The translations under genes were made by a program, and so were the position numbers. Below, in pieces: positions 8,568 through 17,010 of a stretch of DNA of 64,000 nucleotides. Where the stretch lies: contig CAWBBW010000016.1 of NCBI GenBank assembly GCA_963787135.1, positions 10,616 to 74,615 on the forward strand, written 5' to 3'. Source of the stretch: Roseiarcus sp963787135 (GTDB lineage: Bacteria > Pseudomonadota > Alphaproteobacteria > Rhizobiales > Beijerinckiaceae). A model generated the notes under the pieces. That model was not told the DNA's origin. It searched no databases and worked only from the letters and a program-made list of their open reading frames with translations. The stretch's first letter is position 1, and the number at the start of each line of letters is the position of its first letter.

Positions 8568-9533
8568 TTATCTGCCTGCGTTCCCGTCGAGCCACACAGT
8601 CGCGGATTTGGGGTCGAATACGATCGTGCCGAAGAGTTTTAGAAAGGAGGCGCCGAGCTGGGCCGCGGGCTCGCCCATCGTCGCGATGCCGCCGCAGCTG
8701 TTCGCCGGCTTTACGATCAGGGTGAAGCTATCGGTCTGGACGATCGGTCTCGCTTGTTCGTTTTCAATTCTGAGCGCGCTGTCCCGGACCGCATAGACCC
8801 GCCGGATCTCGCGACCCTCGCAGGTCCAGACGCCGAGGTCGCGGAGCCGCTCCAGCCGGACGCCGCTCGCGGCGAGGCGGTCGTACAAAGCCTCGTTGAT
8901 GTCGACGGAGCGCGGGTAAACCGTGTCGGCATAGCCGGTGTCGATCTGCGCCCAGGCGCGGACCCCGCCGAGGCTGAGATAGACAACAGGGACATTGGCG
9001 AGCCCGCTCTTGATCGTCGAAAGGTCGGACGAAAAGAACCCGCTCTGGGAGACGGGAACGAGGCCCTGCGCGCGAAGCGCTTTGGCTTCGCAGGGGTGGT
9101 CGCCGAGATAGACGCTGCTTCCGGAAAATTGCGCGGTGAGCAGAGAGAGGAAGTCGGTGCCGATCACGCCGAGCTGCCGCGTCGCGGTCTGGACCGGCTG
9201 GTCGTAACGCGCGAGACGGAAAGCGCCCTTTTCGAAACTTGGGAGCGAAATCGCCGCTGCTTTGTCCGATCCTGCCGTTCCGGCAAATGTGTCGGCCGAC
9301 AGCGAGCTTCGCGTCGCCCCATAGTCGAGGAGGAACTGCCCGGGAATGCCCGCGGCGGTCAGCGCAATATAGGGAGTGACGCCGTTCCTGAGGCGGCTGA
9401 TTTCGTACCTCTGCCCGCCGCAAAGCGCCTCCCCGGCATGGTCCCGAGTCTCCATGAAGACGGCCAAAGCAAGGGCGCAGGCAAGGCCGGCGATGGCCGC
9501 GATCGGGAGAAAAGCTTTTCGGACGAAAGGCAT
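8568..9533 (-). CDS. Aspartyl-protease-like membrane-anchored protein
   Basis: A 321-residue protein with one N-terminal hydrophobic segment (about residues 6-26), then a periplasmic domain with two retropepsin-like motifs: FLLDYGATRSSL and AQIDTGYADTVY. Two Asp motifs in one chain suggest a fused, self-paired aspartyl protease; the first is D-Y-G rather than the usual D-[TS]-G, so activity is uncertain. The ATG at 9533 was chosen over an upstream TTG because the hydrophobic segment follows directly. It stands alone on the minus strand, convergent with the methyltransferase gene. The assignment is by motif only. Confidence 0.65.
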   Translation of the reverse strand: MPFVRKAFLPIAAIAGLACALALAVFMETRDHAGEALCGGQRYEISRLRNGVTPYIALTAAGIPGQFLLDYGATRSSLSADTFAGTAGSDKAAAISLPSFEKGAFRLARYDQPVQTATRQLGVIGTDFLSLLTAQFSGSSVYLGDHPCEAKALRAQGLVPVSQSGFFSSDLSTIKSGLANVPVVYLSLGGVRAWAQIDTGYADTVYPRSVDINEALYDRLAASGVRLERLRDLGVWTCEGREIRRVYAVRDSALRIENEQARPIVQTDSFTLIVKPANSCGGIATMGEPAAQLGASFLKLFGTIVFDPKSATVWLDGNAGR

Positions 9534-9731
9534 TCGCTTCGTTTGGGTCGCGATGGACGCGCCTGTCAATGGCAAGGGTTCCGGTCAACGGGGGGTGATG
9601 TCGCGCAGGGCCCCGGGCCCACTGCGCAGTCCGGCCAATCGTTGCAGCGGTCCCCTCGGAGATGTGATAAATCTCCCCGACGCACGCGGCCGCCATCAAT
9701 TGGTCGCATGCGAACTGCTATTGGATCCAAG

Positions 9732-10931
9732 ATGACGCAGAACCAAAACTCCGATTCCCAAGAGCCCGCGCCGGATGGTCCGCCGACCTCCGACATCATC
9801 TATCCCTCCGCGATCCCCTTCGTCCTGGTGCATCTGGCGTGCCTCGGGGCGATCTGGACCGGCGTCACCATTGAGGCGCTCGCCATTGGCGTCGGCCTCT
9901 ACTGGCTGAGGATTTTCGCCATCGGGGCGGGGTATCATCGCTATTTCTCGCACCGCGCGTTTGAGACCAGCCGCGCTTTTCAATTCATTCTCGCGCTTTT
10001 GTCGCAGAGCACCTCGCAAAAGAGCGTGTTGTGGTGGGCGTCCAACCACCGCGATCATCACCTCTATTCGGACACCGAGCTCGACGTTCATTCGCCGCGC
10101 CACACCGGATTTCTGTACAGCCATCTCGGCTGGATTTTCTCCCGCCGCCATTCGCAAACGAATCTGACGCGCATCGCCGATTTCGCGTCCTATCCGGAGC
10201 TGATGTGGCTCCATCGCCACGAGCTTACGCCCGCCTTCGCGCTCGCCGTTCTGTGCTTCGCCGCCGCCGGCTGGCCCGGGCTCGTCGTTGGCTTCTTCTG
10301 GAGCACGGTCGCGGTCTATCACGCGACCTTCTCCATCAATTCGGTCGCCCACGTCGCCGGGCGCCGCCGCTACATCACCGGCGACGATTCCCGCAACAAC
10401 TGGCTCCTCGCCATATTCACCATGGGGGAGGGCTGGCACAACAATCATCACGCGTTCCAGAGCAGCGCCCGCCAGGGATTCCGCTGGTGGGAATACGATC
10501 CGACCTTTTATCTCCTGAAGCTGCTCGAGCGGCTGGGAGTGGTATGGAAACTCAAGCGTCCGACCCCTGAGGTCGTGCAAAACCGACACCGCCTGGGGAC
10601 GAGGGTGATCAGCCGGGCGGCGCTACAGGTGGCGGAGAGCTTCAACGCCGAGCGCATCGCGCTCGCGGCCGCTGCGGCCCTCGGAAAAAGCCGGCTCTCC
10701 GAGCTTCACCAGCGGCTTCGCCAGGTCCAGCCCTTCGCCGGCTTCGAGATCCTCAGCGAACTGAATCTGCCTCACGTTCCGAGCAGGACCGAGATCGTCA
10801 GCCGCGCGCGGGCGATGCTGGCGAACTCGCCCTCGATGGAGGATATCGCGGCCAGGGCGCACGAGCTTCTGCTCGAGGCGATCGGGACGCGCCTAGCGAC
10901 GCTCGCCGCCCAATCCGCCTACGCCGGCTGA
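9732..10931 (+). CDS. Acyl-lipid/acyl-CoA delta-9-type fatty acid desaturase
   Basis: Membrane di-iron enzyme that introduces a cis double bond into fatty acyl chains. The 399-residue product has hydrophobic segments and all three histidine boxes: HRYFSH (69-74), NHRDHH (105-110) and GWHNNHH near residue 235. The C-terminal 120 residues are a soluble, Ala/Arg-rich helical tail beyond the catalytic core, longer than in minimal desaturases. Start: an ATG at 9732 is preferred; an in-frame ATG at 9708 is possible. It is divergent from the aspartyl-protease-like gene and is followed by a palindromic repeat. Confidence 0.92.
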   Translation: MTQNQNSDSQEPAPDGPPTSDIIYPSAIPFVLVHLACLGAIWTGVTIEALAIGVGLYWLRIFAIGAGYHRYFSHRAFETSRAFQFILALLSQSTSQKSVLWWASNHRDHHLYSDTELDVHSPRHTGFLYSHLGWIFSRRHSQTNLTRIADFASYPELMWLHRHELTPAFALAVLCFAAAGWPGLVVGFFWSTVAVYHATFSINSVAHVAGRRRYITGDDSRNNWLLAIFTMGEGWHNNHHAFQSSARQGFRWWEYDPTFYLLKLLERLGVVWKLKRPTPEVVQNRHRLGTRVISRAALQVAESFNAERIALAAAAALGKSRLSELHQRLRQVQPFAGFEILSELNLPHVPSRTEIVSRARAMLANSPSMEDIAARAHELLLEAIGTRLATLAAQSAYAG

Positions 10932-10935
10932 TCCC

Positions 10936-10988
10936 CTGTAGACGCGATCGCTGATCGCGTCAGCCGCGATCAACGATCGCGGTTACAG
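10936..10988. repeat. Composite palindromic repeat (REP-like)
   Basis: Nested inverted repeats just after the desaturase stop: GACGCGATC/GATCGCGTC (10941-10961, 3-base loop) and CCGCGATC/GATCGCGG (10964-10982, 3-base loop), bracketed by CTGTA and TACAG. The second hairpin and its TACA tail recur at 55544-55567. There is no T-run, so it is a dispersed element rather than a classic terminator, though it may protect the 3' end of the mRNA. Confidence 0.75.
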
Positions 10989-11090
10989 TCGCAGAGCGTC
11001 CCAATTGCAACATGCTGACGTGCCTAAGGGGCGCGGCATGCTTGGGACGCGACCTAACATAGGCCGACTTCAGAAACAGGGAGAGAAACC

Positions 11091-11819
11091 ATGGCAGGAG
11101 AATTGGAGGGCAAGGTCGCCGCCGTGACCGGGGCTGCCTCGGGCATCGGACTGGCAAGCGCCGAGGCGATGCTGGCCGCTGGTGCGCGCGTGGTGATGGT
11201 CGACCGCGACGAAGCGGCGCTGAAGGCGCTCGGCGCCAGGCACGGCGACAAAATGATCCCGCTGGTGATCGACCTCCTCGACCCGAAGGCTTGCGCGACG
11301 CTGCTGCCGAAAGTTTTGGAGAAGGCAGGCCAACTCGACATCCTGCACGCCAATGCGGGCATCTATGTCGGCGGCGACCTGGTCGATAACGACACTCGCG
11401 CAATCGACCGGATGCTGAACTTGAACGTCAATGTCGTGATGAAGAACGTGCACGACGTGCTGCCGCATATGATCGAGCGGCGCACCGGCGACATCATCGT
11501 CACGAGCTCGCTCGCGGCCCATTTTCCGACCCCATGGGAGCCGGTCTATGCGTCGTCCAAATGGGCGATCAACTGCTTTGTCCAGACGGTGCGGCGCCAG
11601 GTGTTCAGGCACGGCATTCGCGTGGGCTCGATCTCGCCCGGTCCTGTCGTCACCGCGCTGCTCGCAGACTGGCCGCCGGAAAAGCTCAAGGAGGCCAGGG
11701 AGTCGGGAAGTCTGCTCGAGCCCGGCGAAGTGGCGAATGTGATCACCTTCATGCTGACGCGGCCGCGCGGCATGACCATTCGCGACGTCGTGATGCTGCC
11801 CACCAATTTCGATCTTTAA
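11091..11819 (+). CDS. SDR family oxidoreductase, ribitol 2-dehydrogenase-like
   Basis: A 242-residue short-chain dehydrogenase with the cofactor motif TGAASGIG (13-20), HANAG (86-90, the usual NNAG position) and catalytic Y153 and K157 in YASSK. The stretches LDILHANAGIYVGG and RVGSISPGPVVTALLADWP closely match what I remember of ribitol 2-dehydrogenase (RbtD), which makes D-ribulose from ribitol with NAD. No pentitol transporter or ribulokinase gene is adjacent, so the physiological substrate is inferred. A GGGAGAG ribosome-binding site precedes the ATG. Confidence 0.85.
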   Translation: MAGELEGKVAAVTGAASGIGLASAEAMLAAGARVVMVDRDEAALKALGARHGDKMIPLVIDLLDPKACATLLPKVLEKAGQLDILHANAGIYVGGDLVDNDTRAIDRMLNLNVNVVMKNVHDVLPHMIERRTGDIIVTSSLAAHFPTPWEPVYASSKWAINCFVQTVRRQVFRHGIRVGSISPGPVVTALLADWPPEKLKEARESGSLLEPGEVANVITFMLTRPRGMTIRDVVMLPTNFDL

Positions 11820-11832
11820 GCCGCCGCGGGTC

Positions 11833-11880
11833 CCTTCCCCAGCTTAAGCTGGGGAAGGTGGCGCGCAGCGCCGGATGGGG
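11833..11880. repeat. Dispersed palindromic repeat, copy 2
   Basis: A perfect 26-base palindrome at 11833-11858 (arm CCTTCCCCAGCTT) followed by GGCGC/GCGCC at 11860-11872 and GGATGGGG. It has the same two-hairpin layout as the copy at 7833, and faces the inverted copy at 11959-12009 across about 80 bp. It lies just downstream of the SDR gene and could act as a transcription-end structure. Confidence 0.8.
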
Positions 11881-11958
11881 TGTGGCCAGCTGCCTCAACT
11901 GTGGGTCGGATTGCACGACCGTTCCTGCAAACCTCCATCGATTCAGACCTGCTTTCCA

Positions 11959-12009
11959 CACCCCATCCGTCGCCTTCGGCGACACCTTCCCCGCTTCGCG
12001 GAGAAGGGG
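11959..12009. repeat. Dispersed palindromic repeat, copy 3 (inverted)
   Basis: CCCCATCC, then GTCGCC/GGCGAC (11969-11983, ttc loop) and CCTTCCCCGC/GCGGAGAAGG (11985-12007, ttc loop, one mismatch). It is the reverse-orientation counterpart of the 11833 copy. The pair occupies most of the space between the SDR gene and tRNA-Thr; the bases between them show no gene. Confidence 0.75.
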
Positions 12010-12086
12010 AGACGCGCCAACCGCCTTCTCGTCACAAGACGTGAGCTAAAGAAGTAAACACTGAGCCGCGCAGGTCTGACAGGGAA

Positions 12087-12161
<75 letters not shown>

Positions 12162-12383
12162 ATCTGGCGTCGCCGCCGAAAGCGTCCGGCTTCTGCCATA
12201 GGCGCCGCGGCGTGGCAAGGCGGGATGGTCCTCATGAGGTTCGCTCGCGCGCGAATTGCGGCGCCGGGCGCCTCGACATAATCTCGCAGGCGGTCGATTT
12301 TGCAACGCTTGCGTCGGACCTCGCGGGCAAACGGCGGCCGAAGCCGATGCGATCGAAGAGCGGCCTGGCGGAGGGAGGCCGGC

Positions 12384-14090
12384 ATGCCGGAACGGCCGAG
12401 CGAACTGACTTATGGGCTGGACGAAAGACCGCCCTGGCCGCAGCTGCTGGCCCTCGGGTTTCAGCACGTGGCCGTCATTTGCCCTTATCTGGTGATGGTG
12501 GCGCTGGTCGCGGAAGCCGCGAAATTGCCGCACGCGGCGGCGAAAAGCGCCATCGGCCTTGCCATGATCGCGGTTGCTTTCATGACGATCCTCCAGAGTT
12601 TGCGGCTCGGACCGGTCGGTTCGGGCTATCTCTGTCCGCCGGTCGTCTCGGCCATCTATTTGCCGTCGAGCCTTGCGGCGGCCGCGTCGTTCGGGATCTC
12701 CGCCGTCTGCGGCATGGTGATCTTCGCCGGCGCGTGCGAGATCGCGGTGGCGTCGCTCGTCAGCCGGACGCGAAAGCTGTTTCCGGCGGTCGTTTCGGGC
12801 GTCGTCATCATGGCCGTTGGCCTTGAGCTCGGAAAGATCGCCGCCGGCGTACTGTTGGAGCATGACGCCGCGCACAGCGGGCAAACCATCGGGTCATTCG
12901 CGACCGTCGCCTGCGCCCTCGCCGCGATGACCGGCCTGGCGGTTTGGGCCACGGGCTTGCCGAAGCTGTTCTGCTCGCTGATCGGGATTCTGGTCGGATA
13001 CGCTGCGGCGGCGGCCTTCCAGGTTTATTCGCCAGACTTCCTCGCCGATTTCGAGGCGGCGCGCTTCTTCGCCGTTCCCGACCCCGGCTTCTTGTCTTAT
13101 GGGTTTGCGCCCTCCCTGGCCGCGCCTTTCGCGATCGCGGGGCTTGCCTCGGGTCTGCGGGTCATCGGCGCGCTGACCACCTGTCAGCAGATCAACGATT
13201 CGGGATGGCGCCGCCCCGACATGCGAAACATCGCGGCCGGCATCAGGGCTGACGGTTTCGGCTGCCTCGTGGGCGGCCTGTTGGGGACCCCGGGCATGAG
13301 CGCTGCCCCCAGCCTCGTGAGCATCGAAAAGACAACCGGCGCCACGAGCCGGTTCATCGCCTGGTCGATCGGCTTCTGGCTCATCCTGCTGTCGTGCCTG
13401 CCGAAATTTGCCGGCCTCATCGTGAACATGCCCCGTCCGGTGATGGCCGCGGCCCTCTTCTTCAACGGCGCCCTCATGCTGGTCGCAGGCATCCAGATTG
13501 TCGCCAGCCGTCCGATCACGCTTCGGGCTTCGCTCATTGTCGGATTTTCGATCCTGGCGGCGCTGACCGTGCCGGTTTTTTCCGACTTCTACCTGTCGCT
13601 TCCAGGCTGGACGCACCAGCTAACCGGATCGATCATTTCCATGGCGGTGGTCGTCTCCGTGCCGCTGAACGCCCTCTTCCTGCTCGGCACGTGGCGTTAC
13701 AGTCAGCTGCGCCTCGGAACAGGTACGGAGGCCGCCACGGCCGCATCATTCGACGCGTTCTTCGAGAAACAGGCCAAGGCTTGGAATATCCCTGCAGAAG
13801 ACGCCCTGCGGGTGCGCTCAGTCGTTGATGCGACCATCGAGGATGTCGTGGCCAATGCCAACGGCCCGGTGGAAATCCAGTTGGGGAGCGACTCCTTCGA
13901 CATTCTGGCGACGCTGCGCTACGCGGGCAATCTGCCGTCTCTGCCGGACGCCCGCCCGAAAAAGATAATGGTGGAGGAGCAGAGCTTCGTGAGCGGGCTT
14001 TCGGGCTATCTCTCCGGCCTGCACGCCGACCGGATCGAGCGTAGCGCGAAGGGTGAGGAGTGCGAGATCCGGCTCCTCTTTCAGATGTGA
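12384..14090 (+). CDS. NCS2-family xanthine/uracil permease with C-terminal ATPase-like domain
   Basis: A 568-residue protein. Residues ~15-450 form a polytopic membrane domain resembling nucleobase:cation symporters (SLC23/NCS2), including the LGTPGMSAAPSLVSIEKTTG segment that corresponds to the conserved region around TM10. Residues ~455-568 are an extra soluble domain whose pattern (RVRSVVDATIEDVVANANGP, a YAGN where a D-G pair would be expected, and a C-terminal LSGLHADRIE) is reminiscent of RsbW-type HATPases with a lost ATP-lid aspartate. That resemblance is inference. The ATG at 12384 has a GAGGGAGG ribosome-binding site. Substrate not determined. Confidence 0.82.
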   Translation: MPERPSELTYGLDERPPWPQLLALGFQHVAVICPYLVMVALVAEAAKLPHAAAKSAIGLAMIAVAFMTILQSLRLGPVGSGYLCPPVVSAIYLPSSLAAAASFGISAVCGMVIFAGACEIAVASLVSRTRKLFPAVVSGVVIMAVGLELGKIAAGVLLEHDAAHSGQTIGSFATVACALAAMTGLAVWATGLPKLFCSLIGILVGYAAAAAFQVYSPDFLADFEAARFFAVPDPGFLSYGFAPSLAAPFAIAGLASGLRVIGALTTCQQINDSGWRRPDMRNIAAGIRADGFGCLVGGLLGTPGMSAAPSLVSIEKTTGATSRFIAWSIGFWLILLSCLPKFAGLIVNMPRPVMAAALFFNGALMLVAGIQIVASRPITLRASLIVGFSILAALTVPVFSDFYLSLPGWTHQLTGSIISMAVVVSVPLNALFLLGTWRYSQLRLGTGTEAATAASFDAFFEKQAKAWNIPAEDALRVRSVVDATIEDVVANANGPVEIQLGSDSFDILATLRYAGNLPSLPDARPKKIMVEEQSFVSGLSGYLSGLHADRIERSAKGEECEIRLLFQM

Positions 14091-14320
14091 AAACTTGCGC
14101 CGCAGGCCGCGCCCCTGCAGTTCTGAAAAACCAACATTTTCTTGCCTTGCTGACGGAGCTGTGGTATCTTTCCTTCGGGTTTGCGCGCGGAGCGGCGGCA
14201 GTACCACATCACTTAGTATCAAATTAACCATGTAATATATAACGCGCCCGCAAAAGCGACAGAAAAAGGCGCCTAACCCTCTGAAATCGCTTCACCGTTG
14301 CCAAACGTGCAGCGTATCCC

Positions 14321-15310
14321 TCACACCGCCCCGATGCGCATCAGGTCGTGGAAATGGACGATCCCGACCACCGCGCCCTTCTCCGCCACCAGGAGCGCCG
14401 AGATCTTGTGGCTGATGCATTCGAGCGCCTCCTCGATCAGCGCGCCGGGCGCGATCGTGCGCGGGTTTTTGGTCATGACGCGGGCGACCGGCGTATCGAG
14501 CGAAAAGTCGGCCTTCAGCTGACGGCGAAGGTCGCCGTCGGTGACGATGCCGACGAGCTTCTCGCCCTTCTCGAACACCGCCACGCAGCCGAAGCCTTTC
14601 GAGGACATCTCGACGATCGCATCGGCCATGCGTGCGCCGGCGTCGATGCGCGGCACGCGCTCGCCGGTATGCATGACGTCGCGCACATGGGCGAGCCTTG
14701 CCCCAAGCTTGCCGCCCGGATGGAGGGCGCGGAAGTCGAGCGCGGTGAATCCCCGCCCCTCGAGCAGCGCGATCGCCAGCGCATCGCCGAGCACGAGCTG
14801 CATCGTGGTCGAGGTCGTCGGCGCGAGGCCGTTCGGGCAGGCCTCGTTGACATTGGGCATCACAAGGCAGACGTCGGCCTCGCGGCCGAGCGAGCTCTCG
14901 GAGCACGCCGTCATGGCGATGAGCGGGATGGCGTAGCGTTTGGCGAAGGTGACGATCGCCGCCAGCTCGACCGTCTCGCCCGACCAGGAGAGCGCGAGCA
15001 CGACATCGCCGTTCTGCACCATGCCGAGATCGCCGTGGCTCGCCTCCGCCGGATGGACAAACGAGGCCGGCTGGCCGGTCGAAGCCAGGGTCGCGGCGAT
15101 CTTCCGGGCGACATGGCCTGACTTCCCCATGCCGGTCACGATGACCCGGCCGCTCGCCGCGGCGATCCGCTCGACCGCCTGCGAGAAGGCCGCCCCGAGC
15201 CCGCCTTCCCCCGCCTTCCGCACCGCCTCCGCCAGCGCCTCGAGGCCCTGGCGCTCGTTCTCGATGGTGCGAATCGCCGACAGAACGGCGCTGGCTGATT
15301 CTTGAATCAT
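14321..15310 (-). CDS. kdsD: D-arabinose 5-phosphate isomerase (KdsD/KpsF family)
   Basis: Converts D-ribulose 5-phosphate to D-arabinose 5-phosphate for Kdo in lipopolysaccharide. The 329-residue product has an SIS sugar-isomerase domain (GMGKSGHVARK, LSWSGETVE) in residues ~40-185 and two CBS domains (VRDVMHTG at ~205 and VARVMTKNPRTI at ~275), the standard KdsD arrangement. It sits near galU and galE, fitting an envelope-sugar neighbourhood. The 230 bp between it and the convergent NCS2 permease gene is relatively A/T-rich and has no gene. Confidence 0.95.
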   Translation of the reverse strand: MIQESASAVLSAIRTIENERQGLEALAEAVRKAGEGGLGAAFSQAVERIAAASGRVIVTGMGKSGHVARKIAATLASTGQPASFVHPAEASHGDLGMVQNGDVVLALSWSGETVELAAIVTFAKRYAIPLIAMTACSESSLGREADVCLVMPNVNEACPNGLAPTTSTTMQLVLGDALAIALLEGRGFTALDFRALHPGGKLGARLAHVRDVMHTGERVPRIDAGARMADAIVEMSSKGFGCVAVFEKGEKLVGIVTDGDLRRQLKADFSLDTPVARVMTKNPRTIAPGALIEEALECISHKISALLVAEKGAVVGIVHFHDLMRIGAV

Positions 15311-15462
15311 CGGGGCTCTTTATCACCGGAAGGAGCGTTTGAAACCTCCCCTCCGCGGGCCGGCTGCCCTTAGGCGAGTTAATCGCGCCTTAACCATAAA
15401 GGAACAACCCTCTCCGGGCCAGACGCGCCTCCGCGGCCAAAGCGCGTTCTTCAGGAGCGCCC

Positions 15463-17007
15463 GTGGGCTTGCGCCATCTTCGTCCCGCGCAGCGCGCGCG
15501 ATGCGCTTGCGCTGTGATCGGGATCGCAACCTGTCTCGTCGCGGGCGCCGCCCTGTCGCAGGACCCAGGACCGGCAGATCTGGGCCCGGCCGATCTGGGA
15601 CTTAAGGGCGTGGACGAGCCTGATGCGCCGGCTGTTCCGGCCGGCGAGGGCCCGAACGACAGTCAGCCGGGCGAGGCTCCCCCCAAGCCGAAAGGGGAGC
15701 CGGCAAAAACCCCCCTCCCGCCGCTGAGACCCTACAAAGGCGCCGAGCGGCTCGATCAGCGCGGCGGCCCGGCCGGCCCAAAAGACGGCGTGACCCCCTC
15801 GCCGACCATCGCCGCCTTGCCCACCCTGCCGCCGCCGAAGCGGCCGGTCCGCGACGACAAGCCGTTCGATCCGCTGGGAGTCAGCGTGGGCGATTTGAGG
15901 CTCAAGCCTTTCGTCGAGGAGGATCTCGGCTGGTCCTCGAACCCCGGACTTCTGCCAGGACCCCAGAAGGGCTCGGCCTTCCTCATGTCGCAGGCTGGCT
16001 TCGTCGTCGATTCCGACTGGTCCCGGAGCGCCCTTCACGGCGACTTCAAAGGGGGGCTCACCGACTATTTCGCCGACCCGTCCGCCGACGCGCCTTTCGC
16101 CAACGGCGTCGTCAACGGCCGCTGGGACCTCTCGCGGGCGCTGAGCTTCGACGGGGAGGGCCGATTCGCGGTGACCACGATGACCGCGGGTTCGCTGGGC
16201 CTCGGACCCAACGTCGCTTTTGGCTCCTCCGGCGCTCCGCTGACCGAGACCTACGGCGCGACGGTCGGCGGCGACCGGACGTTCGGCCGTCTCGATCTCT
16301 CGCTGCACGGCTCGTTCGACCGCACGGCTTATGAAAATGCGACTCTGAGCGATGGCGCCGTGGACGAACTCTCGAGCGACGTTTTCACCGACTGGGGCCT
16401 GCGCGGCCGCGCCAGCTATCGCGTCAGCGCTACCCTCAGGCCGTTCGTCGATGTCCTCGTCGATGCCCGCCGCTACGATTCGGGCGTTGACCAATATGGC
16501 TATCAGCGCAACTCCGAGGGCGTCGCGGCGCGGCTCGGCGCCGAGGTCGACCTCGCGGGCATTCTCACAGGCAGCCTCGACGTCGGCTATGGCGAGCGCG
16601 ACTATCAGGACCCGCGCCTGCCGGATCTCGCGAGCCCGCTCTTCGACGCGTCGCTGGTCTGGAACGCGACGGGGCTAACCACGGTCACGCTGAAGTCGAC
16701 CTCAAGCCTCGCCGAGACCACCATCCGCGGCGCCTCCGGCGCAGCGCAGCACGCAACGACGTTCGAGATCGATCACGCGCTTCGCCGCTATCTGACGCTG
16801 ACCGGGACGGTCAGCTACGCGACCGACGCCTACGCCGGCATGCCGCTCAGGGACACGACGACCACGTTCGGCCTCGTCGCCAGCTACAGCCTCAACCGCG
16901 ACGTAGTCCTGAAGGCCAGCGCAAGCCGCCAGTTCTACGTGTCCAACCAGCCCGGCACGAGCTACGCCGCAACGATTGTCATGATGGGTCTCAAACTGCA
17001 GCGCTGA
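15463..17007 (+). CDS. Outer-membrane beta-barrel protein with proline-rich N-terminal region
   Basis: A 514-residue exported protein: signal peptide in residues ~1-32 ending near GAALSQ, then a Pro/Gly/Lys-rich low-complexity linker to about residue 120, then alternating beta-strand sequence (for example WDLSRALSFDGEGRFAV and KASASRQFYVSNQPG) characteristic of the BBP2-type outer-membrane barrel family. The C-terminal strand ends in MMGLKLQR rather than a terminal Phe. Function unknown; related proteins are found with exopolysaccharide and envelope genes. It is divergent from kdsD across 152 bp and ends 3 bp before the convergent galU stop. Confidence 0.8.
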   Translation: MGLRHLRPAQRARCACAVIGIATCLVAGAALSQDPGPADLGPADLGLKGVDEPDAPAVPAGEGPNDSQPGEAPPKPKGEPAKTPLPPLRPYKGAERLDQRGGPAGPKDGVTPSPTIAALPTLPPPKRPVRDDKPFDPLGVSVGDLRLKPFVEEDLGWSSNPGLLPGPQKGSAFLMSQAGFVVDSDWSRSALHGDFKGGLTDYFADPSADAPFANGVVNGRWDLSRALSFDGEGRFAVTTMTAGSLGLGPNVAFGSSGAPLTETYGATVGGDRTFGRLDLSLHGSFDRTAYENATLSDGAVDELSSDVFTDWGLRGRASYRVSATLRPFVDVLVDARRYDSGVDQYGYQRNSEGVAARLGAEVDLAGILTGSLDVGYGERDYQDPRLPDLASPLFDASLVWNATGLTTVTLKSTSSLAETTIRGASGAAQHATTFEIDHALRRYLTLTGTVSYATDAYAGMPLRDTTTTFGLVASYSLNRDVVLKASASRQFYVSNQPGTSYAATIVMMGLKLQR

Positions 17008-17010
17008 GAT

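Noticed and set aside
8754..9731. In-frame extension of the desaturase ORF upstream to 8754
   Set aside because: The extension is antisense to the aspartyl-protease-like gene and unlike desaturases; the start at 9732 gives a normal protein.
10936..10988. The palindromes after the desaturase gene as a rho-independent terminator
   Set aside because: No T-run follows either hairpin, and the same hairpin recurs upstream of another gene, so a dispersed repeat is more likely.
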